This document shows positions 18,910-28,377 of a stretch of 64,000 nucleotides of DNA, piece after piece (within the stretch, counting starts at the first letter, position 1; every line of letters starts with the position of its first letter). The position numbers and the translations under genes were made by a program. The stretch comes from Stenotrophomonas sp. Ste86 (GTDB lineage: Bacteria > Pseudomonadota > Gammaproteobacteria > Xanthomonadales > Xanthomonadaceae). The notes below the pieces were generated by a model, which had not been told where the DNA came from, did no database searches, and saw nothing but the letters and a program-made list of their open reading frames with translations. Location of the stretch: positions 49,286-113,285 of the forward strand of contig NZ_JALJRW010000013.1 of assembly GCF_024519465.1 (NCBI RefSeq), given 5' to 3'.

Positions 18910-19005
18910 ATGTGCGGTGGTCACCGCGTCATTATCGCGTGCTTGTGTGTCAATCGGGTAGGTGCGCAGGCGGCGATGCGCGTGTGGACGCACGCACTCG
19001 GCGAC

Positions 19006-19034
19006 GGTGGTGCCGGCCGCCGGCCGGCACCACC
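19006..19034. repeat. perfect palindromic REP-like element
   Basis: A 29-base palindrome with arms GGTGGTGCCGGCCG and CGGCCGGCACCACC, related to the GCCGGCC REP core but symmetric and without GTAG. It ends two bases from the ptsI stop. Confidence 0.85.
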
Positions 19035-19036
19035 GG

Positions 19037-20815
19037 TCATGCCGTGGCCAGGCCCGCCTTCTCGATCCAGCGTTCAATCCCGCGTCGGTCGCGTGCCTGC
19101 AGCAGCTTCGGTGCCATCGCCTGCAACACCGACAGGTCGCTGTCGCGGATCGCGCGGCGCACTTCCAGCAGCGTGCCCGGGTGCAGGCTGAACTCGGTCA
19201 AGCCCAGCGCCAGCAGCAGCGGCGTCATCAGCGGGTCGCCGGCGATCTCCCCGCACACCGCCACCGGGATGTCGTAGGCCTGGCCGGTGCGCAGGATATG
19301 CGCCAGCAGCCGCACCACCGCCGGATGCAGCGGCGAGTACAGCTCACCGACCGCTTCGTTGTTGCGGTCGGCGGCCAGCAGGTACTGCACCAGGTCGTTG
19401 GTGCCGATGGACAGGAAGTCGACCAGGTCGATGAAGCTCTCCAGCGCGATCGCCGCGGCGGGCACTTCGATCATCGCGCCGAACGGGATGTGTTCGGCCA
19501 CCTCGTAGCCTTCGGTGCGCAGCAGCGCGGCCTGCTTGTGCAGGCGCCGGCGCACCGCCAGGATTTCCTCGCGGGTGCTCACCATGGGGATCAGGATGCG
19601 CAGCTTGCCGTAGGCCGACGCGCGCAGGATCGCGCGCAGCTGGGTGTCGGCGACCTTGGGCCGCGCCAACGACAGGCGCACGCCGCGCAGGCCCAGCGCC
19701 GGGTTCTCTTCGTTGCTCAGGGTCAGCCCGGTGCGGTCGGCCTTGTCCGCGCCCAGGTCCAGGGTGCGGATGGTGACCGGCCGCCCGCTCATGCCAAGCG
19801 CGGCATCGCGGTAGGTTTCGAACTGCTCCTGCTCGTCGGGCAGTTCGTTGCGCTGCAGGAACAGGAATTCGGTGCGGTACAGGCCCAGTCCGTGCGCGCC
19901 CAGCGCATGCGCCTGGGTGACGTCCTCGCTGGATTCGGCATTGGCCAGCAGGGCGATGTCGACGTTGTCGCGGGTGCGGGTCGGCTTGGTCCGCAGCCGG
20001 CCCAGTTCGCGCTGCTCGCGCGCATGCTCACGCAGTCGCAGGCGGTAGTCGCGCAGGTCGGGCGCCTGCGGGTTGATGGTGACGGTACCGTCGCTGCCAT
20101 CGATGATCAGCACGTCGCCGTCGGCGACCTTCTGCAGCACGTTGGGTACGTTGACGATCAGGGGCAGGTGCAGGCTGCGCGCCAGGATCGCACTGTGCGA
20201 GAGCGCGCTGCCGCCGGCGGTGACGATGCCGACCACGCCGTGGGCCTGCAGCTGGGCCAGCTCGGAGGGGGCGATGTTGTCGCAGACCAGGATTTCCCCG
20301 GCCATCCCTTTGACGTCCGGCGGGCGCTTCTGCAGGAAGGCGTGGATGCGCCCGATCACATGGTCCAGGTCGTCCATGCGGCTCTTCAGGTAGGCATCGT
20401 CCATGCCATCGAAGACCTTGGCCAGGCGGTCGCGCTGCACGCGCAGCGCATAGCCGGCGCTGTAGGGACCGCTGCGGATCAGCTCGTCCAGGCCAAACAG
20501 CAGCTCGGGGTCATCCAGCAGCAGCGCGTGCAGGTCGAGGAATTCGCCGACTTCCTGATTGAGCGCGCCATGCAGGCGTTGGCGCAGGTCGTGCATTTCG
20601 CCGCGGGCCGCTTCCACGGCCACGTGCAGACGCTCCAGCTCAGCCTCGATCTTGCCCGGCGGAATCCGCTGTTCGGCCACTTCCAGCGCATGCGGCAGGC
20701 GCACCCGGGCGCGGCCCAGGGCGTTGCCGCGCGAGGCACCGTGGCCGGACAACAGCATCGCCCCGGACGCGGTCCGGGCCGGTGCGGAGGATCCCGGTCG
20801 CGGCTGCCCCCCCAT
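19037..20815 (-). CDS. ptsI: PTS enzyme I
   Basis: A phosphoenolpyruvate-protein phosphotransferase of 592 residues from the ATG at 20815; a start at 20758 giving 573 residues would match the usual N-terminus (MLLSGHGASRGNALG). The active-site His is in GGSALSHSAILARSL, and the PEP-binding barrel has GLYRTEFLFLQ and VCGEIAGDP. It passes phosphate to HPr. With no sugar-specific permease nearby, the chain looks regulatory. It follows ptsH with two bases between. Confidence 0.95.
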   Translation of the reverse strand: MGGQPRPGSSAPARTASGAMLLSGHGASRGNALGRARVRLPHALEVAEQRIPPGKIEAELERLHVAVEAARGEMHDLRQRLHGALNQEVGEFLDLHALLLDDPELLFGLDELIRSGPYSAGYALRVQRDRLAKVFDGMDDAYLKSRMDDLDHVIGRIHAFLQKRPPDVKGMAGEILVCDNIAPSELAQLQAHGVVGIVTAGGSALSHSAILARSLHLPLIVNVPNVLQKVADGDVLIIDGSDGTVTINPQAPDLRDYRLRLREHAREQRELGRLRTKPTRTRDNVDIALLANAESSEDVTQAHALGAHGLGLYRTEFLFLQRNELPDEQEQFETYRDAALGMSGRPVTIRTLDLGADKADRTGLTLSNEENPALGLRGVRLSLARPKVADTQLRAILRASAYGKLRILIPMVSTREEILAVRRRLHKQAALLRTEGYEVAEHIPFGAMIEVPAAAIALESFIDLVDFLSIGTNDLVQYLLAADRNNEAVGELYSPLHPAVVRLLAHILRTGQAYDIPVAVCGEIAGDPLMTPLLLALGLTEFSLHPGTLLEVRRAIRDSDLSVLQAMAPKLLQARDRRGIERWIEKAGLATA

Positions 20816-20817
20816 GC

Positions 20818-21087
20818 TCAGCTGTCCTCGTCGAAACGCCGTTCGAACAGTCCCACCACCGCCTCCATCGCGGCGGCTTCATCCTCGCCGTCGATGCGCA
20901 CGGTGACCGGGGTGCCCTGGCCGGCGGCCAGCAGCATCACGCCCATGATGCTCTTGGCGTTGATCTCGCGGCCCTTGGCGGCCATGGTCACATTGCAGCG
21001 GAAAGGCGCCAGCTCCTGCACCAGCTTTGCAGTGGCGCGGGCGTGCAGGCCCAGGCGGTTGGATACGGTGAGTTCACGTTCAAGCAT
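20818..21087 (-). CDS. ptsH: phosphocarrier HPr
   Basis: An 89-residue phosphocarrier. The phosphorylatable His is in NRLGLHARATAKLV (about residue 15), and the regulatory Ser is in INAKSIMGVMLLAAG, the HprK target site. I chose the ATG at 21087 because MLERELTVSNRLGLHARA matches the family start; an ATG at 21105 adds six residues. It overlaps the end of the EIIA gene. Confidence 0.95.
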   Translation of the reverse strand: MLERELTVSNRLGLHARATAKLVQELAPFRCNVTMAAKGREINAKSIMGVMLLAAGQGTPVTVRIDGEDEAAAMEAVVGLFERRFDEDS

Positions 21088-21472
21088 CGTCGACAATCGC
21101 TCCATTGCGAGTGCCTGCCGCGGCTGTGGCAGGCAGTTGATCCAGTCCCTGTTCCGGATAATTCATCACCCGCAACAACATCGGCAGGCTAAGCGCCGAA
21201 ACCCGGCGAACCGGGGTGCCCAGACGAGCCAGTTGCCCGGCCAGATTGCTGGGGCTGGCGCCGTACAGGTCGGTCAGGATCAGCACGCCCTGGCCGCTGT
21301 CCACCCGGCGCAAAGCGGCCGAGGCGAGCGGTAACAGGACGTCCAGGTCTGCGTCGAACGGCACTTCGAAAGCGTCGGTCTTCAGCGGCAGGTGCCGCAG
21401 CAGCCGGGTCGCCACCTCCAGCAGGGAGGTGCCAACGCCAGGATGAGTTACGAGGAGAATGCCACAGGTCAT
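21080..21472 (-). CDS. PTS EIIA, mannose-family (PtsM/ManX-like)
   Basis: A 130-residue EIIA-Man domain. The phospho-accepting His is at residue 10 (ILLVTHPGVGTSLLE), and the LILTDLYGASPSNLAG and MLLRVMNY segments fit the fold. No EIIB, EIIC or EIID partner is present. In proteobacteria this lone EIIA is found in rapZ-EIIA-ptsH-ptsI operons and is thought to signal rather than transport. Confidence 0.92.
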   Translation of the reverse strand: MTCGILLVTHPGVGTSLLEVATRLLRHLPLKTDAFEVPFDADLDVLLPLASAALRRVDSGQGVLILTDLYGASPSNLAGQLARLGTPVRRVSALSLPMLLRVMNYPEQGLDQLPATAAAGTRNGAIVDDA

Positions 21473-21640
21473 CTTCGAACGTTAACAGGTCAACATGAAT
21501 TGGGGGTAGGGGGTGGGCCGCATGTGGCGTATCCCGGGTCGAGGCCGTGGGCACGCCGACCCTTGAAAAAGCGCATCCGGGCGCGGAGCAGCCGGCCGGC
21601 TGACATAGGTGTGTTCCACGGCCGGTGACCGCTACCGCCG

Positions 21641-22531
21641 TCAATCCTGCTCGCGATGGAAGGTGGCCACTTCGGCCCAGCCCTGGTCGCGGGCATGCCG
21701 GGCCATGCGTTCGGCCATGTAGACCGAGCGGTGCTTGCCGCCGGTGCAGCCGAAGGCGACGGTGACATAGCTGCGGGTGTCATTGCCCAGCCGTGGCAGC
21801 CAGGTGTCCAGGAAGTCGATCAACTGGGCGGCGTAGCGCTGCACGTCCGGCTGCGCGTCCAGGTGTTCGCGCACGCCGGCATCGCGGCCGGACAACGGGC
21901 GCAGCGCCGGGTCCCAGTGCGGGTTGGGCAGCACCCGCACGTCGAACACGAAGTCCGCTTCGGCCGGCACGCCACGCTTGTAGGCGAAGGATTCAAACAG
22001 CAGCGACAGCTTGTTGCCATGGGTCATGGCGAACTCGGTCACCACTTTGCGGCGCAGCTGGTGCACGTTGAGCGTGGTGGTGTCGATCACCGCATCGGCG
22101 GCACGGCGCAGCGGCGCGGTCAGCTCGCGTTCGCGGGCGATCGCCTCGGGCAATGACAGCCCCAGCTGGCTCAACGGGTGGCGACGACGGGTATCGGCGT
22201 AGCGCTTGAGCAGGGTTTCGTCGGTGGCATCGAAGAACAGCAGCTGCGCATCCAGCCCGGCGGCCTGGGCCTCTTCGCGCCAGTGCGACAGCTGGCTCAG
22301 ATCGCTCTGCCCACGCACGTCGATGCCCACCGCCAGCCGCCGTGGAGCGTCGGCATCGTGACCGGCCAGCAGGCTGCGCACGAAGTCGGGCAGCAGGTTG
22401 ATCGGCAGGTTGTCCGAGCAGTAGTAGTCCAGGTCTTCCAAGGTCTTCAGCGCGACCGTCTTGCCCGAGCCCGACAGCCCACTGACGATGATCAGGGTGG
22501 CGGCGGCAGGCGCGGAGGCGGGGGTATTCAT
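21641..22531 (-). CDS. rapZ: RNase adapter RapZ (YvcJ family)
   Basis: A 296-residue nucleotide-binding protein. The N-terminal Walker A is [17 protein letters not shown] and the C-terminal RNA-binding domain has [15 protein letters not shown]. In E. coli it guides RNase E to the GlmZ sRNA and controls amino-sugar synthesis; whether it does so here is unknown. It overlaps hprK by four bases. A 168-base gap separates it from the EIIA gene. Confidence 0.95.
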   Translation of the reverse strand: MNTPASAPAAATLIIVSGLSGSGKTVALKTLEDLDYYCSDNLPINLLPDFVRSLLAGHDADAPRRLAVGIDVRGQSDLSQLSHWREEAQAAGLDAQLLFFDATDETLLKRYADTRRRHPLSQLGLSLPEAIARERELTAPLRRAADAVIDTTTLNVHQLRRKVVTEFAMTHGNKLSLLFESFAYKRGVPAEADFVFDVRVLPNPHWDPALRPLSGRDAGVREHLDAQPDVQRYAAQLIDFLDTWLPRLGNDTRSYVTVAFGCTGGKHRSVYMAERMARHARDQGWAEVATFHREQD

Positions 22532-23478
22532 GGCGTTCGGCGTTCCAGCAGGTTGCTGTGGCGGGCGATGAACATCGCCGCGGGGTCGATGCCCTTGGTA
22601 CGTAGAATGTGCAGCCGGGTGGCCGCCTCGGTCAGCACCGACAGGTTGCGGCCGGGCATCACCGGCAGGGTGATCAGCGGCACGTCCAGGTCCAGCACGT
22701 GGCGGGTGCCGGAATCGCCGGTCAGGCGCTCGTAGCCGTGCGGGGTGGGTTCGGTCATGGGCTTGGTCAGGTGGACGATCAGCCGAAGGTACTTGTTCTT
22801 CTTTACCGCTGTATCACCGAACATCTCGCGCACGTTGAGCACGCCCAGGCCGCGCACTTCCAGCAGGTCCTGCAGCAGCTCGGGACAGGTGCCGTCGAGC
22901 ACGTCCGGGGCGATCTGGGTGAACTCGGGGGCGTCATCGGCGACCAGGCGGTGGCCGCGGCTGAGCAGCTCCAGCGCCAGCTCGCTCTTGCCCGAGCCCG
23001 CTTCGCCGGTGATCAGCACGCCGATGGAGTAGATCTCCATGAACACGCCATGCAGGATCACCCGCGGCGCCAGCGTGCGCGCCAGGTGGTAGGACAGGTG
23101 GTTGAGCAGCTCGTGGCCACGCTTGGGCGAGATCCACAGCGGCGTCTGCGATTCGTCGGCGGCCGCGCGCAGGTCTTCCGGGCAGGGCTGATTGCGGGTG
23201 ATTACCAGCGCCAGCGGGTGCGACTGCATGATCCGCTCGATGGTCTCCCAGCGCTGGCGCGAGTCCAGCGAGTCCAGCCAGGACAGTTCCTCGGTCCCCA
23301 GGATCTGCACCTTGTTGGGGTAGATCGCGTTGAGGTAGCCGGCCAGCGATGGGCGCCGCGAGACGGTGTTGCCTGCTTCCAGTTCGCGGCGCTCGCCCTG
23401 CTTGCCGGCAACCCAGCGCAGGGCCAGGCGGTCGCGCTGCTGTTCGAACAGCTCACGCGCGGTGATGCTGGTGTTCAT
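22528..23478 (-). CDS. hprK: HPr kinase/phosphorylase
   Basis: A 316-residue enzyme that phosphorylates HPr on its regulatory Ser and removes that phosphate. It has an N-terminal receiver-like domain, a His in [17 protein letters not shown] just before Walker [14 protein letters not shown], and the HprK signature around [16 protein letters not shown]. In Gram-negatives HprK usually travels with rapZ and PTS components, as here, and lacks the carbon-repression role known from Firmicutes. It overlaps ptsN by four bases. Confidence 0.96.
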   Translation of the reverse strand: MNTSITARELFEQQRDRLALRWVAGKQGERRELEAGNTVSRRPSLAGYLNAIYPNKVQILGTEELSWLDSLDSRQRWETIERIMQSHPLALVITRNQPCPEDLRAAADESQTPLWISPKRGHELLNHLSYHLARTLAPRVILHGVFMEIYSIGVLITGEAGSGKSELALELLSRGHRLVADDAPEFTQIAPDVLDGTCPELLQDLLEVRGLGVLNVREMFGDTAVKKNKYLRLIVHLTKPMTEPTPHGYERLTGDSGTRHVLDLDVPLITLPVMPGRNLSVLTEAATRLHILRTKGIDPAAMFIARHSNLLERRTP

Positions 23479-23927
23479 GCGGCGCTCGCTGGCGGGGGAA
23501 ATTCGATGACCTGGCGCAGTGCCTCGCCGTCGCGCGCGTCGCGCAGCGCCTGGCGGATGGCCGGCTCGGAGAACAGCTCGGCCAGCTCGGACAGCAGCAT
23601 CAGGTGTTGATGGGTGTAATGGGCGGGGACGGCGATGGCGAACACCAGGTCCACCGGCTCGTCGCCGCCGAACTCGACCGGGGCTTCCAGCCGCAGCAGG
23701 GCGCCGCGGGGACGTTCAAGCAGCGGCGCGCGGCCGTGCGGGATGGCGATGCCATGGCCGATCGCCGTGCTGCCCAGCTGCTCGCGCTGGCACAGGTTCT
23801 GGTAGATCTGCTCGGCATTGGCTTCGCGGCAGGCCAGCAGCCGGGCGGCTGCCAGCAGGACGCTGTCGCGATCGGCGGCCGGCAACACTTGCGTGCGCAC
23901 GGCCGCCAGAAGATCAGTCAAAGGCAT
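23475..23927 (-). CDS. ptsN: nitrogen-regulatory PTS protein EIIA-Ntr
   Basis: A 150-residue EIIA of the fructose/nitrogen type. The active-site His is in [14 protein letters not shown] (about residue 66) and the usual [21 protein letters not shown] follows. It receives phosphate through the nitrogen PTS and regulates potassium transport and other targets by binding. It lies between hpf and hprK; 21 bases separate it from hpf. Confidence 0.95.
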   Translation of the reverse strand: MPLTDLLAAVRTQVLPAADRDSVLLAAARLLACREANAEQIYQNLCQREQLGSTAIGHGIAIPHGRAPLLERPRGALLRLEAPVEFGGDEPVDLVFAIAVPAHYTHQHLMLLSELAELFSEPAIRQALRDARDGEALRQVIEFPPPASAA

Positions 23928-23948
23928 GTCAGGGAAAGCGCGAGGACG

Positions 23949-24266
23949 TCAGTCGTCATTGTCGCCCACGGGCAGCGGTGCGTGCTGCTGTTTTTTCTCC
24001 TTGTGCTTGATCACAAGGCGGTCCAGCTTGTCGGCCAGGATGTCGATCGCCGCATACATGGTCTGGCCGCCGGCCTCGGCGTGCAGGGTCTGGCCGGGAA
24101 CGTTGGCACTGGCATCGGCGTGATGCTCGTTCTTGCGCAGCTCAAGGGTCACCCGAACCTCGCAGTGCTGGTCGAAGTGCTTGCCCAGGCGCTGCAACTT
24201 GGTTTCCACGTATTCCTGCAGGGCCGGGGTGACTTCCACGTCTTTGCCAAACGTCTCGATGCGCAT
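23949..24266 (-). CDS. hpf: ribosome hibernation promoting factor
   Basis: A 105-residue short-form HPF/YfiA protein (MRIETFGKDVEVTPALQEYV at the start). The beta-alpha-beta-beta-beta-alpha fold is recognisable through TLELRKNEHHADA and MYAAIDILADKLDRLVIKHK. It binds the 30S decoding site and helps form inactive 100S ribosomes in stationary phase. It occupies its standard place downstream of rpoN. Confidence 0.95.
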   Translation of the reverse strand: MRIETFGKDVEVTPALQEYVETKLQRLGKHFDQHCEVRVTLELRKNEHHADASANVPGQTLHAEAGGQTMYAAIDILADKLDRLVIKHKEKKQQHAPLPVGDNDD

Positions 24267-24324
24267 CGGGTATCTCCTTTGTTCGGATGTGCCAATGAAC
24301 CTTCCCGCCAGGCGCGGTGGAGCG

Positions 24325-25764
24325 TCAGACGATTCGTACCCTTTCGTGCGAGGCGGAAATGTTCATGGCCTCACGATACTTCGCCACGGTGCGGCGCGCC
24401 ACCGGTATTCCGGTGGTCTTGAGCAGGTCAGCCAGCTTGGCGTCAGAAAGCGGCTTGCGCGGGTTCTCGTCGTCGATCAGGCGCCGGATCATGGCCTGGA
24501 TGGCGGTGCTGGAGGCTTCGCCGCCGCTGTCCGTGTCGATGCCGGAGGCGAAGAACGCGCGCAGCGGCAGGGTGCCACGCGGGGTGCGCACGTACTTGCG
24601 GGCGATGGCGCGGGAAATGGTCGATTCGTGCAGGCCCAGTTCGCCGGCGACCTCGCGCAGGGTCAGCGGGCGCAGCGCCTGTTCGCCGAACTCCAGGAAC
24701 GCGGCCTGCTGCTGCAGCAGGCTGCGCATCACCCTCAGCAGGGTTTCGCCACGCGCCTCCAGGCCCTTGAGCAGCCAGCGCGCTTCCTGCAGGTGGGCGC
24801 GCAGGTAGCCGGCGTCGGCGTCACCGCAACGGCGGATCATCTGTTCGTAGCCGCGGTGGATCACCACCTTCGGTCCGGCATGGGCGGCCAGGGCGGCGCG
24901 CCACACCCCGTTCTGGCGCCACACCACGCAATCGGGCACCACGTAGCTGTCATGGGCCAGCTCGCCGATCTGGGTCCCCGGACGCGGGTCCAGCGAGCGC
25001 AGCAGCTGCACGGCGGTGTCGACCTCGGCCAGCGGTTCGCGCAGTTCCTGCGCCAACCCGGCCACGCCACTGCGCGGCAACCGTTCCAGCGGGCCGTCGG
25101 CAATGCGCCGGGCCAGCGCCAGGCCGGGGGTATCGGCGGACAGCACGTCCAGCTGCAGCTGCAGGCATTCGCCCAGGCTGCGCGCGCCGACTCCGATCGG
25201 GTCGAAGCGCTGGATCTGGTGCAGCACGGTCAGTATTTCGGCTTCATCGGCGTGAATGGCCGGGAGCAGGGTGTCGGCGATGGCCGACAGTGGCTCGCGC
25301 AGGTAGCCGTCGTCTTCGAAGGCGTCGATCAGCGCCGCGCCGATGCTGCGGTCGCGCGTGGACAGGTGCGACAGGTGCAGCTGCCACAGCAGGTGGTCGG
25401 CCAGGCTTTCGGTTTCGGCCACGCGCTCGGCAGCGCTGCCGTTGTCGTCATCGTCGAACGAGCCACCGCTGTTGCCGCTGCTCCAGTCGCCTTCACCGGG
25501 CGACCAGTCGTCGCTGGCCGAGGCCTGGTGCTCGCCGTCGGTGTGCGTGTCGGCCGGTGTCGGAGGGCGCTCGTCGTCGCTGGGCGCAACGTCCAGCGTC
25601 GGCTCGGCGTTCTCGGCCCAGTCCAGCAGCGGGTTGGTCTCCACCGCCTCGGCGATTTCCAGCTCCAGTTCTGCGCTGGACATCTGCAACAGCTTGATGG
25701 CCTGACGCAGCTGCGGCGTCATGACCAGTTGTTGTCCCAGCGATGTCTGCAGCCGTGCTTTCAT
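24325..25764 (-). CDS. rpoN: RNA polymerase sigma-54 factor
   Basis: A 479-residue alternative sigma factor. Region I has the activator-interacting helix near residues 10-45 (LVMTPQLRQAIKLLQMSSAE), followed by an acidic region II (about 55-125), the core-binding region, the HTH, and the RpoN box RRTVAKYREAMNI at the C-terminus. It directs type IV pilin, flagellar and nitrogen genes in related bacteria. It is one of the two rpoN types xanthomonads may carry; this is the one linked to lptB and hpf. Confidence 0.97.
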   Translation of the reverse strand: MKARLQTSLGQQLVMTPQLRQAIKLLQMSSAELELEIAEAVETNPLLDWAENAEPTLDVAPSDDERPPTPADTHTDGEHQASASDDWSPGEGDWSSGNSGGSFDDDDNGSAAERVAETESLADHLLWQLHLSHLSTRDRSIGAALIDAFEDDGYLREPLSAIADTLLPAIHADEAEILTVLHQIQRFDPIGVGARSLGECLQLQLDVLSADTPGLALARRIADGPLERLPRSGVAGLAQELREPLAEVDTAVQLLRSLDPRPGTQIGELAHDSYVVPDCVVWRQNGVWRAALAAHAGPKVVIHRGYEQMIRRCGDADAGYLRAHLQEARWLLKGLEARGETLLRVMRSLLQQQAAFLEFGEQALRPLTLREVAGELGLHESTISRAIARKYVRTPRGTLPLRAFFASGIDTDSGGEASSTAIQAMIRRLIDDENPRKPLSDAKLADLLKTTGIPVARRTVAKYREAMNISASHERVRIV

Positions 25765-25806
25765 GCCTGTGCCGAACGGAAGGAAGGCGTTGCGGCGGCC
25801 GCTGGA

Positions 25807-26526
25807 TCAGAGCTTGAAGGTGTCCCCAAGGTAGACGCGGCGGACGTCGGCGTTGGCCAGGATCTCGTCCGGCGCGCCCTGTGCCAGCACGCTGCCTTCG
25901 TTGAGGATATACGCGCGGTCGCAGATTCCCAAGGTTTCGCGGACATTGTGGTCGGTGATCAGCACGCCGATGCCACGCTGCTTGAGGTGGGTGACGATGC
26001 GCTGGATTTCACCCACCGAGATCGGGTCGACACCGGCGAAGGGTTCGTCGAGCAGGATCAGGCGCGGTTTGGCGGCCAGCGCGCGGGCGATTTCACAGCG
26101 GCGGCGCTCGCCACCGGAGAGGCTGGCACCGAGCTGGTCGGCCACGTGGTTGATCTGCAGTTCGTCCAGCAGGCTGGCCAGTTCCTTTTCGCGGCCGGCC
26201 TTGTCCAGGTCTTCGCGCAGTTCCAGCACCAGGCGCAGGTTGTCGGCCACGGTCAGCTTGCGGAACACCGACGGTTCCTGCGGCAGGTAGCCCACGCCCT
26301 GCTTGGCGCGGGTATACATCGGGTCGCTGGTAATGTCCTTGCCGTCCAGCACGATGCTGCCGGCGTCGGTCTCGACCAGACCGACGATCATGTAGAAGCA
26401 GGTGGTCTTGCCGGCACCGTTGGGGCCGAGCAGGCCGACCACTTCACCGGCCTCCAGGGTCAGGCCGAAATCCTTGACCACTTCGCGCTGCTTGTAGCGC
26501 TTGCGCAGACCTTTGGCGACGAGCAT
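25807..26526 (-). CDS. lptB: LPS export ABC transporter ATPase LptB
   Basis: A 239-residue ATPase powering LPS extraction from the inner membrane with LptFG-LptC. Walker A is [13 protein letters not shown], the Q-loop is [13 protein letters not shown], the signature is [15 protein letters not shown] and Walker B is [13 protein letters not shown]. It overlaps lptA by one base and precedes rpoN, the usual order. Confidence 0.97.
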   Translation of the reverse strand: MLVAKGLRKRYKQREVVKDFGLTLEAGEVVGLLGPNGAGKTTCFYMIVGLVETDAGSIVLDGKDITSDPMYTRAKQGVGYLPQEPSVFRKLTVADNLRLVLELREDLDKAGREKELASLLDELQINHVADQLGASLSGGERRRCEIARALAAKPRLILLDEPFAGVDPISVGEIQRIVTHLKQRGIGVLITDHNVRETLGICDRAYILNEGSVLAQGAPDEILANADVRRVYLGDTFKL

Positions 26527-27077
26527 TACTTCTTGCTCCCGGCGGTGGGAACGGTGGTCTTGGTTGCCGGCGTGGCGGCGGCCGGGGCGGCGGTCTTGTT
26601 CTTGGGCGGGATCACGGTGCGCACGCGGGTGCCGTCGCCGCCGCTGTTCATCTCGCCGGTGCGGGTGTTGTAGGTCATCTTCTGGCCGGCATTGGTGCCA
26701 CGCGCGCTCTTGACGTGGTAGTTGCCGGTCATGGTCAGCACTTCGGACTTGATGTCGTAGTCGATGCGGTCGGCGCTGGCGTCCATCCAGGTGCCGTCAT
26801 CGAGCTGCTGCTTGAGCTTGGCCTGCTTGCCGGTGAACACCGCGCGCACCGCCTCGCCGTCCTTCATGTAGATCTCCGCGTCCGAAGAGCGCAGGTCCAG
26901 GGTGCCCTGGGTGACGATCACGCCCTGGGAAAGCACGGTCTTGCCGTCGCCGACCAGGGTGCCGGACTGGGCGCCGGCGTCGATGGCCATGTCTTCGTTG
27001 CGGTCCGTGGACTTCGCGCTGGCGGCGAAGGGGACCAGAAGGCTGATCGCGCAGGCGGCTGCAAATAGGATCTTCAT
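26526..27077 (-). CDS. lptA: LPS transport periplasmic protein LptA
   Basis: A 183-residue periplasmic bridge protein. A signal peptide ([20 protein letters not shown], cleaved near residue 22) precedes a beta-jellyroll with [20 protein letters not shown] and [16 protein letters not shown], then an Ala/Pro/Thr/Lys-rich tail. LptA links LptC to the outer-membrane LptD. The ATG at 27077 gives the signal peptide; the frame is open further upstream without one. Confidence 0.93.
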   Translation of the reverse strand: MKILFAAACAISLLVPFAASAKSTDRNEDMAIDAGAQSGTLVGDGKTVLSQGVIVTQGTLDLRSSDAEIYMKDGEAVRAVFTGKQAKLKQQLDDGTWMDASADRIDYDIKSEVLTMTGNYHVKSARGTNAGQKMTYNTRTGEMNSGGDGTRVRTVIPPKNKTAAPAAATPATKTTVPTAGSKK

Positions 27078-27228
27078 GGAGTTGGTTTGTCCTGCCAGTG
27101 TAGGGGGCGTGGCCGGGGGCGGCCGGGCATTGTCGGGGTCGTGGCCAGGCGGGTGGGCCTGGCCGGTGAGTCGGGTGGTGCTGTGCCGCCGGCGCCGGTC
27201 CAGAGGACGTCGCCCGGGCGGCACCGGC

Positions 27229-27789
27229 TCAGCGTTGGGGCGTGTAGCGGCCCTTGGACTGGCTCAGGAAGGTGTAGGTCTTGCTCTTGGAATCCAGCTC
27301 GAAGCCGACCCCGGACTGGGTCATGCCCGGGCGCGTCATGGTGACCAGGGCGTCGGTCTTGGCGCGGTTTTCCTTGGGGAACACGTCCAGGTGGTCGGTA
27401 CGGAAGGTAGTCGGCGGCACGCTGGGCACCTTCGGGCTGTCGCCGCTGACGTTGCCGGTCAGCTTGAGCTGTTCGCCGTTGGCGCTCACCCAGCCTTTTT
27501 CGCTGCGCAGTTCCCAGTGGTTACCTTCGTTGTCGGGCAGCAGGAACAGCGGGGTGACGATGCTCATCGTCTCATCGCTGCGCAGGCGCTCCAGCAGCGG
27601 GGCCTGCAGGGTGGTGGATTCCTTGCCCTGGTCGTCCAGCGCCACGATCTGGAAGTCGTGCAGCACATAGTCCTTGGTGCCGTCGTCGGTGACGTCGGCA
27701 GCCGGCTTGTCGCGGTGGCGCAGCAGCGACCAGCCGCTGAGCAGCGCGGCGACCAGCAGCAGGGCGCCCAAGGCGTTGCGCCAGGTCAT
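27229..27789 (-). CDS. lptC: LPS export protein LptC
   Basis: A 186-residue bitopic inner-membrane protein. One N-terminal helix (ALGALLLVAALLSGWSLL) precedes a periplasmic jellyroll with DYVLHDFQIVALDDQGKEST. It hands LPS from LptBFG to LptA. The start overlaps the end of kdsC. About 150 bases of GC-rich sequence without a clear signal separate it from lptA, a wider gap than usual. Confidence 0.92.
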   Translation of the reverse strand: MTWRNALGALLLVAALLSGWSLLRHRDKPAADVTDDGTKDYVLHDFQIVALDDQGKESTTLQAPLLERLRSDETMSIVTPLFLLPDNEGNHWELRSEKGWVSANGEQLKLTGNVSGDSPKVPSVPPTTFRTDHLDVFPKENRAKTDALVTMTRPGMTQSGVGFELDSKSKTYTFLSQSKGRYTPQR

Positions 27790-28334
27790 GCGCCGAACCT
27801 CGCCAGCACCGCATCCACATGGCCCTGCGCGGCCAGCAGCACGTCGCACAGCTCGCGTGCGGCGCCACGGCCGCCGTCGGCACGGGTCTGCCAGTGCACG
27901 CGCTCGGCGATCCACGGATGGGCGTTGGCCGGCGCGACGGCCAGGCCGACCGCGCACAGCGGCGCCAGGTCGGGCAGGTCATCGCCCATGAACGCGACCT
28001 GCTCCAGGCCGATGCCATGGGTGTCGCACAGTGCACGCACGCTGGCGAGCTTGTCGCCGACCGCGATCTGGGTGTCGATGCCCAGGTCCGCGCCGCGCTT
28101 CTGCGCGGACAGGCTGTTGCGCGCGGTGATCAACACCGGGTGGATGCCGTGCTGCTGCAGCAGTTTCAGGCCAAGTCCGTCCTGCACGTAATACGCCTTG
28201 CTCTCGTTGCCGTCACGGTCGTAGTAGAGCCGACCATCGGTGAGCGTGCCGTCCACGTCGAAGCAGGCCAGCCGGATACGGCCGGCGATGGCATGCAGGT
28301 GGGACGGGAAACCGGGCAGCGGGGAATAGGGCAT
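27786..28334 (-). CDS. kdsC: KDO-8-phosphate phosphatase KdsC
   Basis: A 182-residue HAD phosphatase that releases KDO from KDO-8-phosphate for the LPS core. The nucleophile motif is FDVDGTLTDGRLYYD and motif III/IV is AFMGDDLPDLAPL. The ATG at 28334 gives the usual length. It lies between kdsD and lptC in a conserved LPS operon. Confidence 0.95.
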   Translation of the reverse strand: MPYSPLPGFPSHLHAIAGRIRLACFDVDGTLTDGRLYYDRDGNESKAYYVQDGLGLKLLQQHGIHPVLITARNSLSAQKRGADLGIDTQIAVGDKLASVRALCDTHGIGLEQVAFMGDDLPDLAPLCAVGLAVAPANAHPWIAERVHWQTRADGGRGAARELCDVLLAAQGHVDAVLARFGA

Positions 28335-28377
28335 CGGCAGGGGGCAGGTTGGCTGAATGGAGGAAGGGAACTGTGGT

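Noticed and set aside
18925..18953. TTGACA and GATAAT hexamers upstream of mgtE as a sigma-70 promoter
   Set aside because: The spacer is only 11 bases, too short for sigma-70; a 17-base spacer leaves no -10.
18860..18960. Mg2+ (M-box) or other known riboswitch in the mgtE leader
   Set aside because: The leader is short and lacks the long conserved M-box stems; only a single hairpin is visible.
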